From Bradyrhizobium sp. CB2312 (lineage in GTDB: Bacteria; Pseudomonadota; Alphaproteobacteria; Rhizobiales; Xanthobacteraceae), in assembly GCF_029714425.1 (NCBI RefSeq), contig NZ_CP121668.1:2501501-2565500 (forward strand): a stretch of 64,000 nucleotides of DNA, in the 5' to 3' direction. Position 1 is the stretch's first letter. Every line of letters starts with the position of its first letter. Made by a program: the position numbers and the translations under genes. This document shows positions 42,977 to 52,533 of this stretch, one piece after another. The notes beneath the pieces are model-generated. The model worked only from the letters and a program-made list of their open reading frames with translations, made no database searches and had not been told where the DNA came from.

Positions 42977-43007
42977 AAGGCCCGCCGCGGTGCTGGCGGC
43001 GGGCCTT
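42977..43007 (-). terminator. Hairpin terminator of the branched-chain transporter operon
   Basis: AAGGCCCGCCGC (42977-42988) pairs with GCGGCGGGCCTT (42996-43007), about 40 nt beyond the stop at 43048. On the minus strand it is followed by CGCTTTGTG, a modest T-run. Confidence 0.65.
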
Positions 43008-43047
43008 GCGGAGTGTTGGGCTGCCGGCAGCGCGCCGGCGCCGGGCG

Positions 43048-44283
43048 TTACTGCGAGAGCTTCACGAAGTTAGGAAACTTCAGCTTGCCCTCCGCGATCT
43101 TCTCGGGCCAGACCACGACCTGCTTCTGATCCTGCCACTGGAAGACGAGGCCGGTCACCGCGCCCGGGCCGGACTTGAGGCCGTGAGTGAACTCGTCGTC
43201 CTTGCCGTAGAACTGGATGCGGCCGATCGTGCCCTCGTAATCGGTCTTCTCGAGCTCGGCCACCATCTTGTCGGGATCGGTCGAGCCCGCGCGCTTGATC
43301 GCTTCCGTGATGAAGTAGACCTCGTCATAGGCGGTGTAGCCGGTATAGGCCGGCGGCGTGCCGAACTTGGCCTTGAAGGCGGCCGCGAACGGTTTTGTCT
43401 TGGAGGTCACGGCGACGTCCGGGGTGGCCACTGCGAGCGACGGCACACCGTCGGCGGCGCCATTGGTGTCCTTCCAGAAGGTCGGGCTCAGCGCCTGCGC
43501 GCTGATGCCGAACATCGGGATCGGGACCTGCTGGTTCTTCCACTGCACGGTCGGCTGCACGCCGACATGCGAGATGCCTGTCACGATCACGTCGGGCTTC
43601 TTGCTCTCGATGTTGTTGAAGATCGGCGTGAAGTCGGTGGTGTCGGGCGAGAAGCGGACGTGCTCGACCACCTTCAGGCCCGCCTTGGGCAGGCAGGCCT
43701 CGTAGCCGACGTCGAGCGGCTTGGTCCAGGCGGCGTCCTCGCTCATGATCGCGACCGTCTTGAACTTGAGCTTGTCGACGAGGAGGTCCTTGGCGGCGTC
43801 GCAGACGAGCTGGGCTTGAGCTGCCGAGGTCAGATAGCCGTGGAAGGTGTATTTGTTCTTCTCGTAGTCGTTGTGGATCGCCTTGGTGATCTCGTTCGAG
43901 GCGGCGCCCGGGGTGATCAGCGGCATCTTCAGCCGCGCCGCCCAGGGCTCGAGCGCGAGAACGACCTCGGAGATGTAGCTCGCGATCACGGCCGAGACCT
44001 TGTCCTCGCTCACTGCGCGCTGGAAGGCGCGCACGGAGTCGGCCGAGGAGCTCTTGTTGTCATAGGTGACGATCTCGACCTTGCGGCCGAGGATGCCGCC
44101 CTTGGCGTTGATCTCGTCCGCGGCGATCTGCGCGCCGCCCGGGGTTGCGGCGCCCGCGATCGACTGCACCTCGGCGATGACGCCGATCTTGATCGGATCG
44201 TTCGATTGCGCGTAGGCGGGGGCGGCAAGGCACAGTGCCAGCGCCGAGGCGATGAAGCTGCCGCTGAGAACTGAAGATCGCAT
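43048..44283 (-). CDS. Branched-chain-type ABC binding protein (copy A)
   Basis: A 411-residue periplasmic protein with signal MRSSVLSGSFIASALALCLA cleaved near AYAQ. IKIGVIAEVQSIAGAATPGG, SADSVRAFQRAVSEDKVSAV and HGYLTSAAQAQLVCDAAKDL are landmarks of a type I binding protein. It is the last gene of the operon, 40 nt after the fused ATPase. It is a close paralogue of the protein at 47711-48955, with the same two-Cys pattern. Ligand unknown; amino acids or amides are usual. Confidence 0.92.
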   Translation of the reverse strand: MRSSVLSGSFIASALALCLAAPAYAQSNDPIKIGVIAEVQSIAGAATPGGAQIAADEINAKGGILGRKVEIVTYDNKSSSADSVRAFQRAVSEDKVSAVIASYISEVVLALEPWAARLKMPLITPGAASNEITKAIHNDYEKNKYTFHGYLTSAAQAQLVCDAAKDLLVDKLKFKTVAIMSEDAAWTKPLDVGYEACLPKAGLKVVEHVRFSPDTTDFTPIFNNIESKKPDVIVTGISHVGVQPTVQWKNQQVPIPMFGISAQALSPTFWKDTNGAADGVPSLAVATPDVAVTSKTKPFAAAFKAKFGTPPAYTGYTAYDEVYFITEAIKRAGSTDPDKMVAELEKTDYEGTIGRIQFYGKDDEFTHGLKSGPGAVTGLVFQWQDQKQVVVWPEKIAEGKLKFPNFVKLSQ

Positions 44284-44323
44284 GGTCGTTTCCCTTTCTA
44301 TGCTTTTTGTTGATGTCGAGGAC

Positions 44324-45808
44324 TTACAGAAAATCGGCGCCGGCCTCCGCCGCGAAGCGGCCGGGATCGCCTTCCCAGACGATCCGGGCATGCTCCAGCA
44401 CGTAGACGCGATCGGCATGCGGCAGCGCGAAGGTCACGTTCTGCTCGCCGAGCAGCACCGTGATCGACGTTGTCTGCCGCAACTTCGTCAGGGCCTTGGA
44501 CAATTGCTCGAGGATGACGGGCGCAAGGCCCAGCGTCGGCTCGTCCAGGATCAGGATCTGCGGCTGCATCATCAGCGCGCGGCCGATCGCGAGCATCTGC
44601 TGCTCGCCGCCGGAGAGCGTCTGCGCCATCTGGCCCTGGCGTTCCTTGAGGATCGGGAACAGCTCGAACAGCCAGGCGAGCTGCGCGGCGCGCTTGTCGT
44701 CGGAAAGATGCTGCCCGCCGAGATCGAGATTCTCCCGCACGCTCATCTCGCCGAACAGCTCGCGCGATTCCGGGCACTGCACAAGGCCGCTGCGAGCGAT
44801 CTTGGCAGGAGACGTACCGCGCAGCTTGTCGCCGCCGCGCACGATCTCGCCGGTGTAGGGTAGGAAGCCGGAGATGGTGTTGAACAGCGTGGTCTTGCCG
44901 GCGCCGTTGAGGCCGACAACGGAGACGAACTCGCCCTCGTGGACGTGGATCGAGACGTTCTCCAGCGCCTGCGCCTTGCCATAGAACACGCTGACATTCT
45001 CGACCTGGAGCAGCGGCACCTTGTCCTTGAAGCTGGTCTCGGGCCGCGCATGGGTCTCGATGGCGCCACCGAGATAGACCCGGCGCACGGTCTCGTTTCG
45101 CATGACGTCCTCGGCCTTGCCGGTGACGATCTCCTCGCCGAGATACATCGCGAGCACGCGGTCGACCAGCGCTGCGACGCTCTTGACGTTGTGGTCGACC
45201 AGCATCACGGCGCGGCCCTCGTCGCGAAAGCTGCGGATCAGGTCAGAGAAGATGTCGACCTCGGCCCGCGTCAGGCCGGCAAAGGGCTCGTCCACCAGCA
45301 CGACTTTTGGATCGCGCGCGATGGCCTTGGCGAGCTCGAGCCTGCGCAGGTCGGCAAAGGGCAGCGTCGGCGGACGGCGGTTCATGACGTTGCCCAAGCC
45401 CACGCGGTCGGCGATCCATTTGGCGCGCTCGACCAGCGCCTTGTCCGGGAACAGCATGAACAGGCTGTCCGGCAGCAGCGCCACCATGATGTTCTCCAGC
45501 ACCGTCTGCCGGTTCAGCGGCCGCGAGTGCTGGAACACCATGCCAAAACCCTTGCGCGCGATCTTGTGCGCGGGCAGGCCGGCGACGTTCTCGCCCTCGA
45601 AGATCACCTCGCCCGCGGTCGGGCGCTCGATGCCCATCACGCTCTTCATCGCGGTCGACTTGCCCGAGCCGTTCGGCCCGATCAGGCCAAAGATCTCGCC
45701 GCCACTGACCTCGAAGCCGAGGTTCTTGACCGCCGTCAGTCCGCCGAAGCGTTTTGTGAGGCCGTGAACTTCGAGCACGGCCCGGTTTGAAAGTCTCATA
45801 TCCATCAC
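44324..45808 (-). CDS. Fused LivG-LivF ABC ATPase
   Basis: A 494-residue protein with two complete nucleotide-binding domains. The first (residues about 12-250) has GPNGSGKSTAMKSVMG, FQHSRPL and VVLVDEPFAGL, with signature LPFADLRRLELAKA in the LivG style. The second (about 265-494) has GLNGAGKTTLFNTISG, LSGGEQQMLAIGRALMM and ILDEPTLGLAP in the LivF style. In most bacteria these are separate genes. ATG 45808 overlaps the LivM-like stop by 4 bp. Confidence 0.93.
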   Translation of the reverse strand: MMDMRLSNRAVLEVHGLTKRFGGLTAVKNLGFEVSGGEIFGLIGPNGSGKSTAMKSVMGIERPTAGEVIFEGENVAGLPAHKIARKGFGMVFQHSRPLNRQTVLENIMVALLPDSLFMLFPDKALVERAKWIADRVGLGNVMNRRPPTLPFADLRRLELAKAIARDPKVVLVDEPFAGLTRAEVDIFSDLIRSFRDEGRAVMLVDHNVKSVAALVDRVLAMYLGEEIVTGKAEDVMRNETVRRVYLGGAIETHARPETSFKDKVPLLQVENVSVFYGKAQALENVSIHVHEGEFVSVVGLNGAGKTTLFNTISGFLPYTGEIVRGGDKLRGTSPAKIARSGLVQCPESRELFGEMSVRENLDLGGQHLSDDKRAAQLAWLFELFPILKERQGQMAQTLSGGEQQMLAIGRALMMQPQILILDEPTLGLAPVILEQLSKALTKLRQTTSITVLLGEQNVTFALPHADRVYVLEHARIVWEGDPGRFAAEAGADFL

Positions 45809-46731
45809 GAACGAGCCTCGCGCGAGAGGGCCGCTCCGAGGAAGCCGCCGGGGAAGAACAGCACGACGAGGAGGGCGACCGCCGAGACGATGAAGGTCGC
45901 CAGCTCTCCCGTGGGCCGCAGGAATTCGCCGGCGACGATCAGGAAGATCGCGCCCAGCGCCGCGCCGAGCACGGTGCGCCGGCCGCCGAGCACGGCCGAG
46001 ACGATGACGTTCACGCCGACCGCGACGTCGACGACGGTGCCGACCGAGGCGGTGCCGAAGTAGAACACCAGCAGTGCCCCTGATAGCCCCGAGAAGAACG
46101 CCGAGACGATGAAGGCGGCGAGCTTGTGCTTGACGATGTTGAAGCCGAGCGCGCCGGCCTGCACCGGATCCTGGCCGCTCGCCTGCAGCACGAGTCCAAC
46201 AGGCGATTGCGACAGGCCATAGAGGATCGCCGCCGAGATCGTCATGAATCCAAGCGCGATCCAGTAATTGGCGCCGGCATTGATGGTGATGACATCGGGG
46301 ATGGTCAGGCCGATCTCGCCGCCGGTGAGATCGGCGAACACGACGATAAAGTTTTGCAGCATCAAGACCGCGACCAGCGTGGTCAGGCCGAAATAGGGCC
46401 CGCGCACCCGCAGCGCCGGTAGCGCCAGCACAAGGCCGGCGATGACCGAGGCGAGCGCCCCGAGCACGATGCAGAGATAGACCGACCAGCCGAACTGGTT
46501 GTTCAAGATGCCGGCGGTGTAGGCGCCGACGCCAATCAGGAAGGTCGGGCCGAAATTGACCTCCCCGGCGAAGCCGAACAGCAAATCCCAGGCCATCGCG
46601 AACACGCCGAAATAGAACGCGACGGTGAGCAGGCCGAGCACATAGCCGGAGACATAGAGCGGCAGCGTCGCCGCGATGATGACGAGGGCCAGCGAGACGA
46701 AGAACAGCCGCGAGGTGAAGAAGGTGGACAT
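45805..46731 (-). CDS. LivM-like ABC permease
   Basis: A 308-residue inner-membrane permease of the branched-chain amino-acid transporter class with eight or more hydrophobic helices. FGFAGEVNFGPTFLIGVGAY is the LivM signature around NFG, and ALRVRGPYFGLTTLVAVLML follows. A later AEAFxxS-type loop, VVDVAVGVNVIVSAVLGGRR, matches the family end. It starts one base after the LivH-like gene and is coupled to the ATPase gene. Confidence 0.92.
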   Translation of the reverse strand: MSTFFTSRLFFVSLALVIIAATLPLYVSGYVLGLLTVAFYFGVFAMAWDLLFGFAGEVNFGPTFLIGVGAYTAGILNNQFGWSVYLCIVLGALASVIAGLVLALPALRVRGPYFGLTTLVAVLMLQNFIVVFADLTGGEIGLTIPDVITINAGANYWIALGFMTISAAILYGLSQSPVGLVLQASGQDPVQAGALGFNIVKHKLAAFIVSAFFSGLSGALLVFYFGTASVGTVVDVAVGVNVIVSAVLGGRRTVLGAALGAIFLIVAGEFLRPTGELATFIVSAVALLVVLFFPGGFLGAALSREARS

Positions 46732-46732
46732 C

Positions 46733-47608
46733 TCAGCGCCTCCCCAAGAGGCCCTGGGGCCGGATGTACATCACGAACACGAGCAGCAGCAGCGCCGGGA
46801 TGGTGCGATAGGCCGGCGAGACCAGATAGGCCGTGATGGTTTCGAGATAGCCGACCACGAAGGCCGCGATCAGCGAGCCGGAGACGCTGCCGAGGCCGCC
46901 GAGCACCACGATCGAGAACGCGCTCGCGGTCAGCGGTCCCACGCTGTAGGAGCTGACGCCGAGGAACATGCCGAGCAGCACGCCGGCGATGCCGGCAAGG
47001 ATGCCGTAGATCGCCCAGACCACGATATAGATGTTGGTGAGCTCGAGCCCGAGCAGGGTAACGCCTCGCGGGTTCATCGAGGCCGCCAGCACCGCCTTGC
47101 CGGTGCGGGTGCGGTTCACCAGGAGCCACAGCAGCGCGATGACGAGGCAGCATACGATGGCGGTGAAGATCTCGTTGCGCGGCGTGCGCACGCCGAGGAT
47201 CTCGACCACGCCCTCGACGATCGGCAGCACCGTTTTGGCGTTGTTGGTGAAGAAATAGGCGATCAGCTCCTGGATCATGATGCCCCAGAGCAGCGTGCCA
47301 GTGAGGACGAAGATCTCCTTCTCCTCATTCGGGATGCGACGTGAATCCTGGATCGGCTTCACCACCGCAAAATAAGTGGCGAAGGCGGTGACGAGGGCGA
47401 CAGCGACGCCAATCAGCGCGCCGGCATAGGTGCCGACGCCGAGGATGCTGGCGGCGGCCCAGGCTGCCACCGCTGCGGCCACCATGATGGCGCCGTGGGA
47501 GAGGTTGAGCACGCCGGAGACGCCGAAGATCAGTGTGAAGCCGGTGGCACCGAGAGCGTAGAGAGCGCTGATGGCAAAGCCATCGATCAGGATCTGGAAA
47601 ACTCGCAT
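46733..47608 (-). CDS. LivH-like ABC permease
   Basis: A 291-residue permease with about eight helices. YALGATGFTLIFGVSGVLNL-SHGAI is the LivH signature, and LGVSSYSVGPLTASAFSIVV-LGGLGSVSGSL the family C-terminal loop. It partners the LivM-like gene 1 nt downstream. A stable hairpin (47678-47702) lies between it and the upstream binding-protein gene, likely setting a lower permease level. Confidence 0.92.
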   Translation of the reverse strand: MRVFQILIDGFAISALYALGATGFTLIFGVSGVLNLSHGAIMVAAAVAAWAAASILGVGTYAGALIGVAVALVTAFATYFAVVKPIQDSRRIPNEEKEIFVLTGTLLWGIMIQELIAYFFTNNAKTVLPIVEGVVEILGVRTPRNEIFTAIVCCLVIALLWLLVNRTRTGKAVLAASMNPRGVTLLGLELTNIYIVVWAIYGILAGIAGVLLGMFLGVSSYSVGPLTASAFSIVVLGGLGSVSGSLIAAFVVGYLETITAYLVSPAYRTIPALLLLVFVMYIRPQGLLGRR

Positions 47609-47677
47609 GTATGATTGGCCAGGTGGCAGTCAAACTGCCGCTTCGAGGGAAGGTGCTGCGGGGCGCCGCATGTGGAA

Positions 47678-47702
47678 GCTCCCGGGAGATGGTCCCGGGA
47701 GC
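47678..47702. terminator. Intercistronic hairpin between binding protein and permease
   Basis: GCTCCCGGGA-GATGG-TCCCGGGAGC, a perfect 10-bp stem. With no T-run it is probably a transcript-end stabiliser or partial terminator that raises binding-protein over permease output. Confidence 0.6.
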
Positions 47703-47710
47703 TGTTCCTG

Positions 47711-48955
47711 CTAGTTCGAGAGCTTGATGAAGCTCGGGAACTTGACGTCGACCTTGGCGACGTCCTTGGGCCAGACCGCGCTCTGCTTGCCGTCCTGCCA
47801 TTGCAGCATCAAGCCCGTGATCAGGCCCTTGCCGTATTTGATCGAGTGGGTGAACGGATCGTCCTTGCCGTAGAACTGGACGCGGCCGATCGTGCCTTCC
47901 CAGTCGGTCTTCTCCAGCGCCGCGACCAACTTGTCGGCTTCGGTCGAGCCGGCGCGCTTCACCGCGTCGGCGATGTAGTAGACCTCATCATAGGCGGTGT
48001 AGCCGGCATAGGAGGGATAGTTGCCGAACTTCTTCTTGAAGTTTTCGGCGAACGGCACCGACTTCGGCGTCACCGCGACGCCCGGTCCCGAGACGCCCTG
48101 ATAGAGCACGCCCTCGGCGGCCTGGTTGGTGTCCTTGCCGAAGGTCTCGTTGGTGGCCTGCGAGGAGATGCCGAACATCGGGATCGGCACCTGCTGATTC
48201 TTCCACTGCACCGTCGGCTGCACGCCGACATGGGAGATGCCGGTGATGATCACGTCGGGCTTGGCGCCTTCGATCTTGTTGAAGATCGGCGTGAAGTCGG
48301 TGGTATCAGGCGAGAAGCGGATGTGGTCGAGCACCTTCAGCCCGATCTTGGGCAGGCATTCCTCGTAACCGATGTCGAGCGGCTTGGTCCAGGCGGCGTC
48401 CTCGCTCATGATGACGGCCGACTTCATGTGCATCTTGTCGACGAGCAGATCCTTGGCGGCATCGCAGACCGAAAGCGCCAGCGCGGCCGAGGTCAGGTAA
48501 CCGTGGAAGGTGTACTTATTCTTCTCGTAATCGGCGTGGACGCTCTTGCTGATCTCGTTGGAGGCAGCACCCGGCGTGACGAACGGCGTCTTCAGCCGCG
48601 ACGCCCAGGGCTCCAGCGCCAGCACCACCTCGCTGATATAGCTGGCGATGACCGCGTTGACCTTGTCCTCGTTCACCGCGCGCTGGAATGCACGCACGGA
48701 ATCGGCCGAGGAGGAGTGATTGTCGTAAGAGATGATCTCGATCTTGCGGCCGTCGACGCCGCCGCTGGCGTTGATCTCGTCGGCGGCGAGCTGCGCCGCT
48801 TGCGGGATGGAGGCGCCGGCAATCGCCTGCGCTTCCGCGATCACACCGATCCGAAGCGGATCGGCTGCAAGTGCTGCGCCTGAGGCTGCCATCACCGCGC
48901 CCGTCGCGGCCGCACCAAGCGTCATTCGCAATGCAACAGAGAGTGCTTTATTCAT
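47711..48955 (-). CDS. Branched-chain-type ABC binding protein (copy B)
   Basis: A 414-residue binding protein with signal peptide ending AALAAD. LRIGVIAEAQAIAGASIPQA, SADSVRAFQRAVNEDKVNAV, EDAAWTKPLDIGYEECLPKI and GISHVGVQPTVQWKNQQVPI match copy A closely. It is the first gene of the operon, with a promoter-like pair 48 nt upstream. It differs from copy A in the middle segment (SSQATNETFGKDTNQAAEGV), which may change ligand choice. Confidence 0.92.
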   Translation of the reverse strand: MNKALSVALRMTLGAAATGAVMAASGAALAADPLRIGVIAEAQAIAGASIPQAAQLAADEINASGGVDGRKIEIISYDNHSSSADSVRAFQRAVNEDKVNAVIASYISEVVLALEPWASRLKTPFVTPGAASNEISKSVHADYEKNKYTFHGYLTSAALALSVCDAAKDLLVDKMHMKSAVIMSEDAAWTKPLDIGYEECLPKIGLKVLDHIRFSPDTTDFTPIFNKIEGAKPDVIITGISHVGVQPTVQWKNQQVPIPMFGISSQATNETFGKDTNQAAEGVLYQGVSGPGVAVTPKSVPFAENFKKKFGNYPSYAGYTAYDEVYYIADAVKRAGSTEADKLVAALEKTDWEGTIGRVQFYGKDDPFTHSIKYGKGLITGLMLQWQDGKQSAVWPKDVAKVDVKFPSFIKLSN

Positions 48956-49002
48956 GTTGTTCTCTCCCTTTGAACCAAGCTTCTTTGAGCTATTGGGGCG
49001 CG

Positions 49003-49030
49003 ACTATAACGGCGAAGGAATTCTCGGCAA
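49003..49030 (-). promoter_or_regulatory. Sigma-70-like promoter of the branched-chain operon
   Basis: On the minus strand TTGCCG (49025-49030), 16 nt, then TATAGT (49003-49008). It lies about 48 nt upstream of ATG 48955. The rest of 48956-49212 has no gene. Confidence 0.5.
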
Positions 49031-49212
49031 GTGAAACCGCATTCAGGAATGTGAGAAGGGGACTAAAGTCTATCGCTGCGTAAATTGCAGGCAGGAGAGG
49101 CGCGAACAACGCGTTGCACGCGCAGGCATGCAGATTTCGTCGATGGGCATGCGTGTGCGTCGAAGGCGCGCAAATAACAGGCGTCGAGCGAAAAGCTGCG
49201 ATGCTGCTGCGT

Positions 49213-50316
49213 TCAGCGCGCTTGCAGCAGCGATGGATCGAGCGGCGGGAGCCGGTTCGGATCGAACGGCGCGAGGTCCACATCGCGCGTTGTGCCCTCG
49301 GCGATCAGCTGTGCCATGGCTTCCCCCGTCGCGGGCGCATTGAGGATGCCCCAGACATTATGTCCGGTCGCAACATAAAGACCTTCGCTCTGCGGCACCC
49401 TGCCGATCAGCGGCAAGCCGTCCTGGGTCACGGGACGAAAGCAGGCCTGTTGCGCGATGATCTTCGCAGGGGTGAACAAGGGCGAGAGCCGCACGGACAT
49501 GGCTTGCAGTCGCGCGATCGCGTCGCTGTCTGGCGTCACGGCTGCCGGATCGAGCGGCAGCGGCGCGATGTCGGACAAGGCCGTGATATGCGTGCTGCCG
49601 TCGGCGCGTGGGAAGACCTCGATCGAGACGGCGCCGCCGTCGTCCTCCTGCTCCAGGAACAAGGCATCGGCCGGCACGTTGGGACCGAGATCGTAGACGA
49701 TGCTCGGGCTGCGCTGGCCATAGACAGCGGGCAGGCTCATCCATTGTGCTGCGAGGAGCGACCACGGTCCCATCGCGACCACGACGGCATCGGCCGCGAT
49801 GGTGGCGCCATCGACCGCGACGCCTTTCGCACGCGTGCCGTCCGCATCACGCTCGATGCCGGTGATGCGGCCGAAGCGAAGCTCGGCGCCTAGCGCGAGG
49901 GCGGCGTTCATCACCGCCGACGTGAACTTGTGGGGATGCGCGATCGCGGTCGTCTGCGGCGTGCCGATCCGCTGCGCGATGACGACGCCGTCGCTGAGCC
50001 AGCTCAGCGCGGACGGCGCAGTCCGGCGCGCATCGCCGGCGGACGCAACGAAGCCGCTATACGCGCTCATCGGGCGATAACCCCAGTCGCCTGCGATCTC
50101 GTCCGGCAGTTGCGCGTGAAGCGTAAAACTGCGGCGCGCCAGCGCATCGAGCGGCGAGCCCGCACACCAGTCGCGCGCCAGGAAGCCGCCGGCCTTGCCC
50201 GATGCGGCGGCTGCGACCTCGGTCCGCTCGACGACGATGACGTCGATGCCATGGCGGCGAAGAAAATACGCCGTGCAGGCTCCAATCACGCCGCCGCCGC
50301 AGATCACAACACGCAT
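49213..50316 (-). CDS. D-amino-acid oxidase/dehydrogenase-like FAD protein
   Basis: A 367-residue DAO-family flavoenzyme. ATG 50316 opens the Rossmann motif VVICGGGVIGACTAYFLRRH, then VVERTEVAAAASGKAGGFLA. The C-terminus has CFRPVTQDGLPLIGRVPQSE and GLYVATGHNVWGILNAPATG, the FAD-binding and active-site end of this family. Members oxidise D-amino acids, glycine or secondary amines; the substrate is open. It stands alone, downstream of the branched-chain operon promoter region. Confidence 0.88.
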   Translation of the reverse strand: MRVVICGGGVIGACTAYFLRRHGIDVIVVERTEVAAAASGKAGGFLARDWCAGSPLDALARRSFTLHAQLPDEIAGDWGYRPMSAYSGFVASAGDARRTAPSALSWLSDGVVIAQRIGTPQTTAIAHPHKFTSAVMNAALALGAELRFGRITGIERDADGTRAKGVAVDGATIAADAVVVAMGPWSLLAAQWMSLPAVYGQRSPSIVYDLGPNVPADALFLEQEDDGGAVSIEVFPRADGSTHITALSDIAPLPLDPAAVTPDSDAIARLQAMSVRLSPLFTPAKIIAQQACFRPVTQDGLPLIGRVPQSEGLYVATGHNVWGILNAPATGEAMAQLIAEGTTRDVDLAPFDPNRLPPLDPSLLQAR

Positions 50317-50368
50317 GGCTTGTTCCTTGACGGTCTCTTTTGCATCGAAAGGACTATCCAAACAATTC

Positions 50369-50393
50369 GGCGCCGGCGAGGCACGCCGGCGCC
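50369..50393 (-). terminator. Hairpin after the SMP-30 gene
   Basis: GGCGCCGGC (50369-50377) pairs with GCCGGCGCC (50385-50393); the minus strand then reads GAATTGTTTGG. It lies 20 nt past the stop at 50415. Confidence 0.55.
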
Positions 50394-50414
50394 GCGTTGG
50401 AGTTGCGCGCTGCC

Positions 50415-51653
50415 TCAGCCCGGCCCGGCGCCTTGCGTTGCCGTATACACCGCATAGAGCGACTGGCTCGCGGCCATGAACAGGCGGTTGCGCTTGGGGC
50501 CGCCGAAGGTGATGTTGCCACAGACCTCCGGCAGGCGAATGCGGCCCAGCAGCTTGCCCTCCGGCGACCACACCGTGACGCCGTTATAGCCGACGGCGCG
50601 GCCGGCATTGCTGGAGGCCCAGAGATTGCCGTTGACGTCGCAGCGCAGGCCGTCCGGTCCGCACTTCACGCCGTCGATCACGCAATCGCTGAACCTCTTG
50701 ACGTTGGACAGCTTGTTGTCCGTGCCAACGTCGGCCACGAAAATCTCGCCCTTGCCGCCGGGACCGGTGTCGCCCGGTCCCTTGCCGGTCGAGGCGATGT
50801 AGAGCTTCTTGAAATCGGGCGAGAAGCACAAGCCGTTCGGGTCGGGCACCTGCTCCTCGGTGACGACGAGGTCGATGCGGCCCGAGGGATCGATGCGATA
50901 GCAATTGGTCGGCAGCTCGCGCTTGCCCGGCGCGAAGCCGGCCGGCTGTCCGATCCGCGGATTGAGCTTGCCGCTCGTATTGCTCGGGCCGCCCGGACCA
51001 TCGGGCTCGCCTTCATAGAGCTGCCCGCCATAGGGCGGGTCGGTGAACCAATAGCTGCCGTCGGGATGCGCCGCGATGTCGTTCGGCGAGTTCAGCCGCT
51101 TGCCCTGATAGGAATCGGCGAGCACGGTCGCGGTGCCGTCATGCTCGTAGCGTGTCACCCGGCGCGTCAGATGCTCGCAGGAGAGCTGGCGGCCCTGGAA
51201 GTCGAACGAGTTGCCGTTGGAATTGTTGGAGGGCGAGCGGAACACGCTGACATGGCCGTCGTCCTCGCTCCAGCGCATCTGCCGGTTGTTGGGAATGTCG
51301 CTCCACAGCAGATACCGTCCTTGCGCGCTCCAGGCCGGACCTTCGGCCCACAACAGGCCGGTGTACAGGCGCTTGATCGCGGTGTTGGGCTGGGCGAGAT
51401 CGTTGAAGGATGGATCGACCGCGAGGATGTCGGGGTCCCAGAAATAGGTGGTCGGCGCACCGCGGGGGCTGAAATCGCGCGGTGGGGTGGTGATTGTCGT
51501 TGGTGGTGCGGCTGGTCCCGTCTGCGCCAGCGCGGAGCCGGTTGCAGCCGCAGTGGCCACGGCACCGAATGCAAGTCCCTGAACAAGCGTTCGTCGTGAA
51601 AGCGCAGCATCCCGGTCACGCTGCTCGTGGTCACGAGCCTCTTGGCGTGTCAT
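50415..51653 (-). CDS. SMP-30/gluconolactonase-family protein, Tat-exported
   Basis: A 412-residue six-bladed beta-propeller hydrolase of the SMP-30/gluconolaconase/LRE family. A twin-arginine signal, SRRTLVQGLAFGAVATAAAT, ends near ALAQ. LLWAEGPAWSAQGRYLLWSD carries the metal Glu; NSPNDIAAHPDGSYWFTDPP gives the Asn/Asp ligands; PDPNGLCFSPDFKKLYIAST and GPDGLRCDVNGNLWASS continue the propeller. Lactonase activity on a sugar lactone in the periplasm is the family expectation. Confidence 0.9.
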   Translation of the reverse strand: MTRQEARDHEQRDRDAALSRRTLVQGLAFGAVATAAATGSALAQTGPAAPPTTITTPPRDFSPRGAPTTYFWDPDILAVDPSFNDLAQPNTAIKRLYTGLLWAEGPAWSAQGRYLLWSDIPNNRQMRWSEDDGHVSVFRSPSNNSNGNSFDFQGRQLSCEHLTRRVTRYEHDGTATVLADSYQGKRLNSPNDIAAHPDGSYWFTDPPYGGQLYEGEPDGPGGPSNTSGKLNPRIGQPAGFAPGKRELPTNCYRIDPSGRIDLVVTEEQVPDPNGLCFSPDFKKLYIASTGKGPGDTGPGGKGEIFVADVGTDNKLSNVKRFSDCVIDGVKCGPDGLRCDVNGNLWASSNAGRAVGYNGVTVWSPEGKLLGRIRLPEVCGNITFGGPKRNRLFMAASQSLYAVYTATQGAGPG

Positions 51654-51972
51654 CGCGTCCTCCCGATCATGTTCGGCTGGCCGGTTGATCCGGCCGAGCA
51701 GGAGCGGAGGTTAATGCGGTCCGCAGTCAGTTGCGAGAGCCGGTTTTGCATGCTTTGGGCGATTGCGGGGGCGATGTCGTGATTTCGTCGCAAGTCTGTC
51801 TAAAACGCCGGCAGCGCCGCGCAGGAAACCTGCATATGGTTGCTCGCAACATGTGAACGACTATTCGTTCTCCTCAGAAAGATTCCGCGAACACGGCCTC
51901 CGGCATTTCAAGCCTTGATTTCGAACTTATTGCCGCGCACAAAATGTCCCGGGGCGCAGGTCGGAGTTGGTC

Positions 51973-52236
51973 GTGGGTGGCGTTGTCATATTGATCGTAT
52001 TGCTCGGGATCGCGTTCGCGGCCGGCTATTTCACGCGCGACCAGATCTCCCGCAAGCGACATGCGCAGGCGCGCCGCATGCGCGGCTATGCAAAGCCGGA
52101 CTGGGACCGCGCCACCGCGCCCGCCAACACCAATGAGATATCGAGCACCAGGCCGGCAGCGCCCGTGGCCACCGGCGAGCTCGGCCAGATGCTGAACCGC
52201 TGGGAGACCCGGGCTCGCGCTCGCCGCGCGGGATAG
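51973..52236 (+). CDS. Single-span membrane protein (87 aa)
   Basis: GTG 51973 follows GGAG at 6-nt spacing; a TTG 6 nt upstream is possible. The N-terminal helix GGVVILIVLLGIAFAAGYF is a clear transmembrane span. It is followed by a basic cytoplasmic segment (RKRHAQARRMRGYAKPDWDR) and a C-terminal helix. No family recognised. The 319-nt gap before it (51654-51972) shows nothing else. Confidence 0.5.
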   Translation: MGGVVILIVLLGIAFAAGYFTRDQISRKRHAQARRMRGYAKPDWDRATAPANTNEISSTRPAAPVATGELGQMLNRWETRARARRAG

Positions 52237-52291
52237 CCTGACGTCGCCCCTTGCTCGCAATCGCGGAGGCCACCGCGAGCGCCAATCCATC

Positions 52292-52362
52292 ACCGTTACC
52301 CTGAGGTGCGCGTTCGGTGGCGCGCCTGCGACGCTGAACGTGCCTCGAAGGATGACGGAGTT
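52292..52362. repeat. Intergenic palindromic repeat
   Basis: GTTACCCTGAGGTGCGCG on the left and CCTCGAAGGATGACGG on the right, a frequent Bradyrhizobium intergenic element with a palindromic core near GGTGGCGCGCC. Confidence 0.5.
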
Positions 52363-52533
52363 GGGGGGCACGAGCCGGAACGCCTGGGCGCCCGCAATCA
52401 GGTCAGCTCCCCTGACCATCTTTTGGCGTTGCAGTTGCGCCCGTTTCTCGTCTAGAAACAAACGCATCGAGCCTCCCGGCAACCAACCGTCAACGGTTTT
52501 GACCGAGGATTTGGGGCTTAAAAGGGTCTGGCA

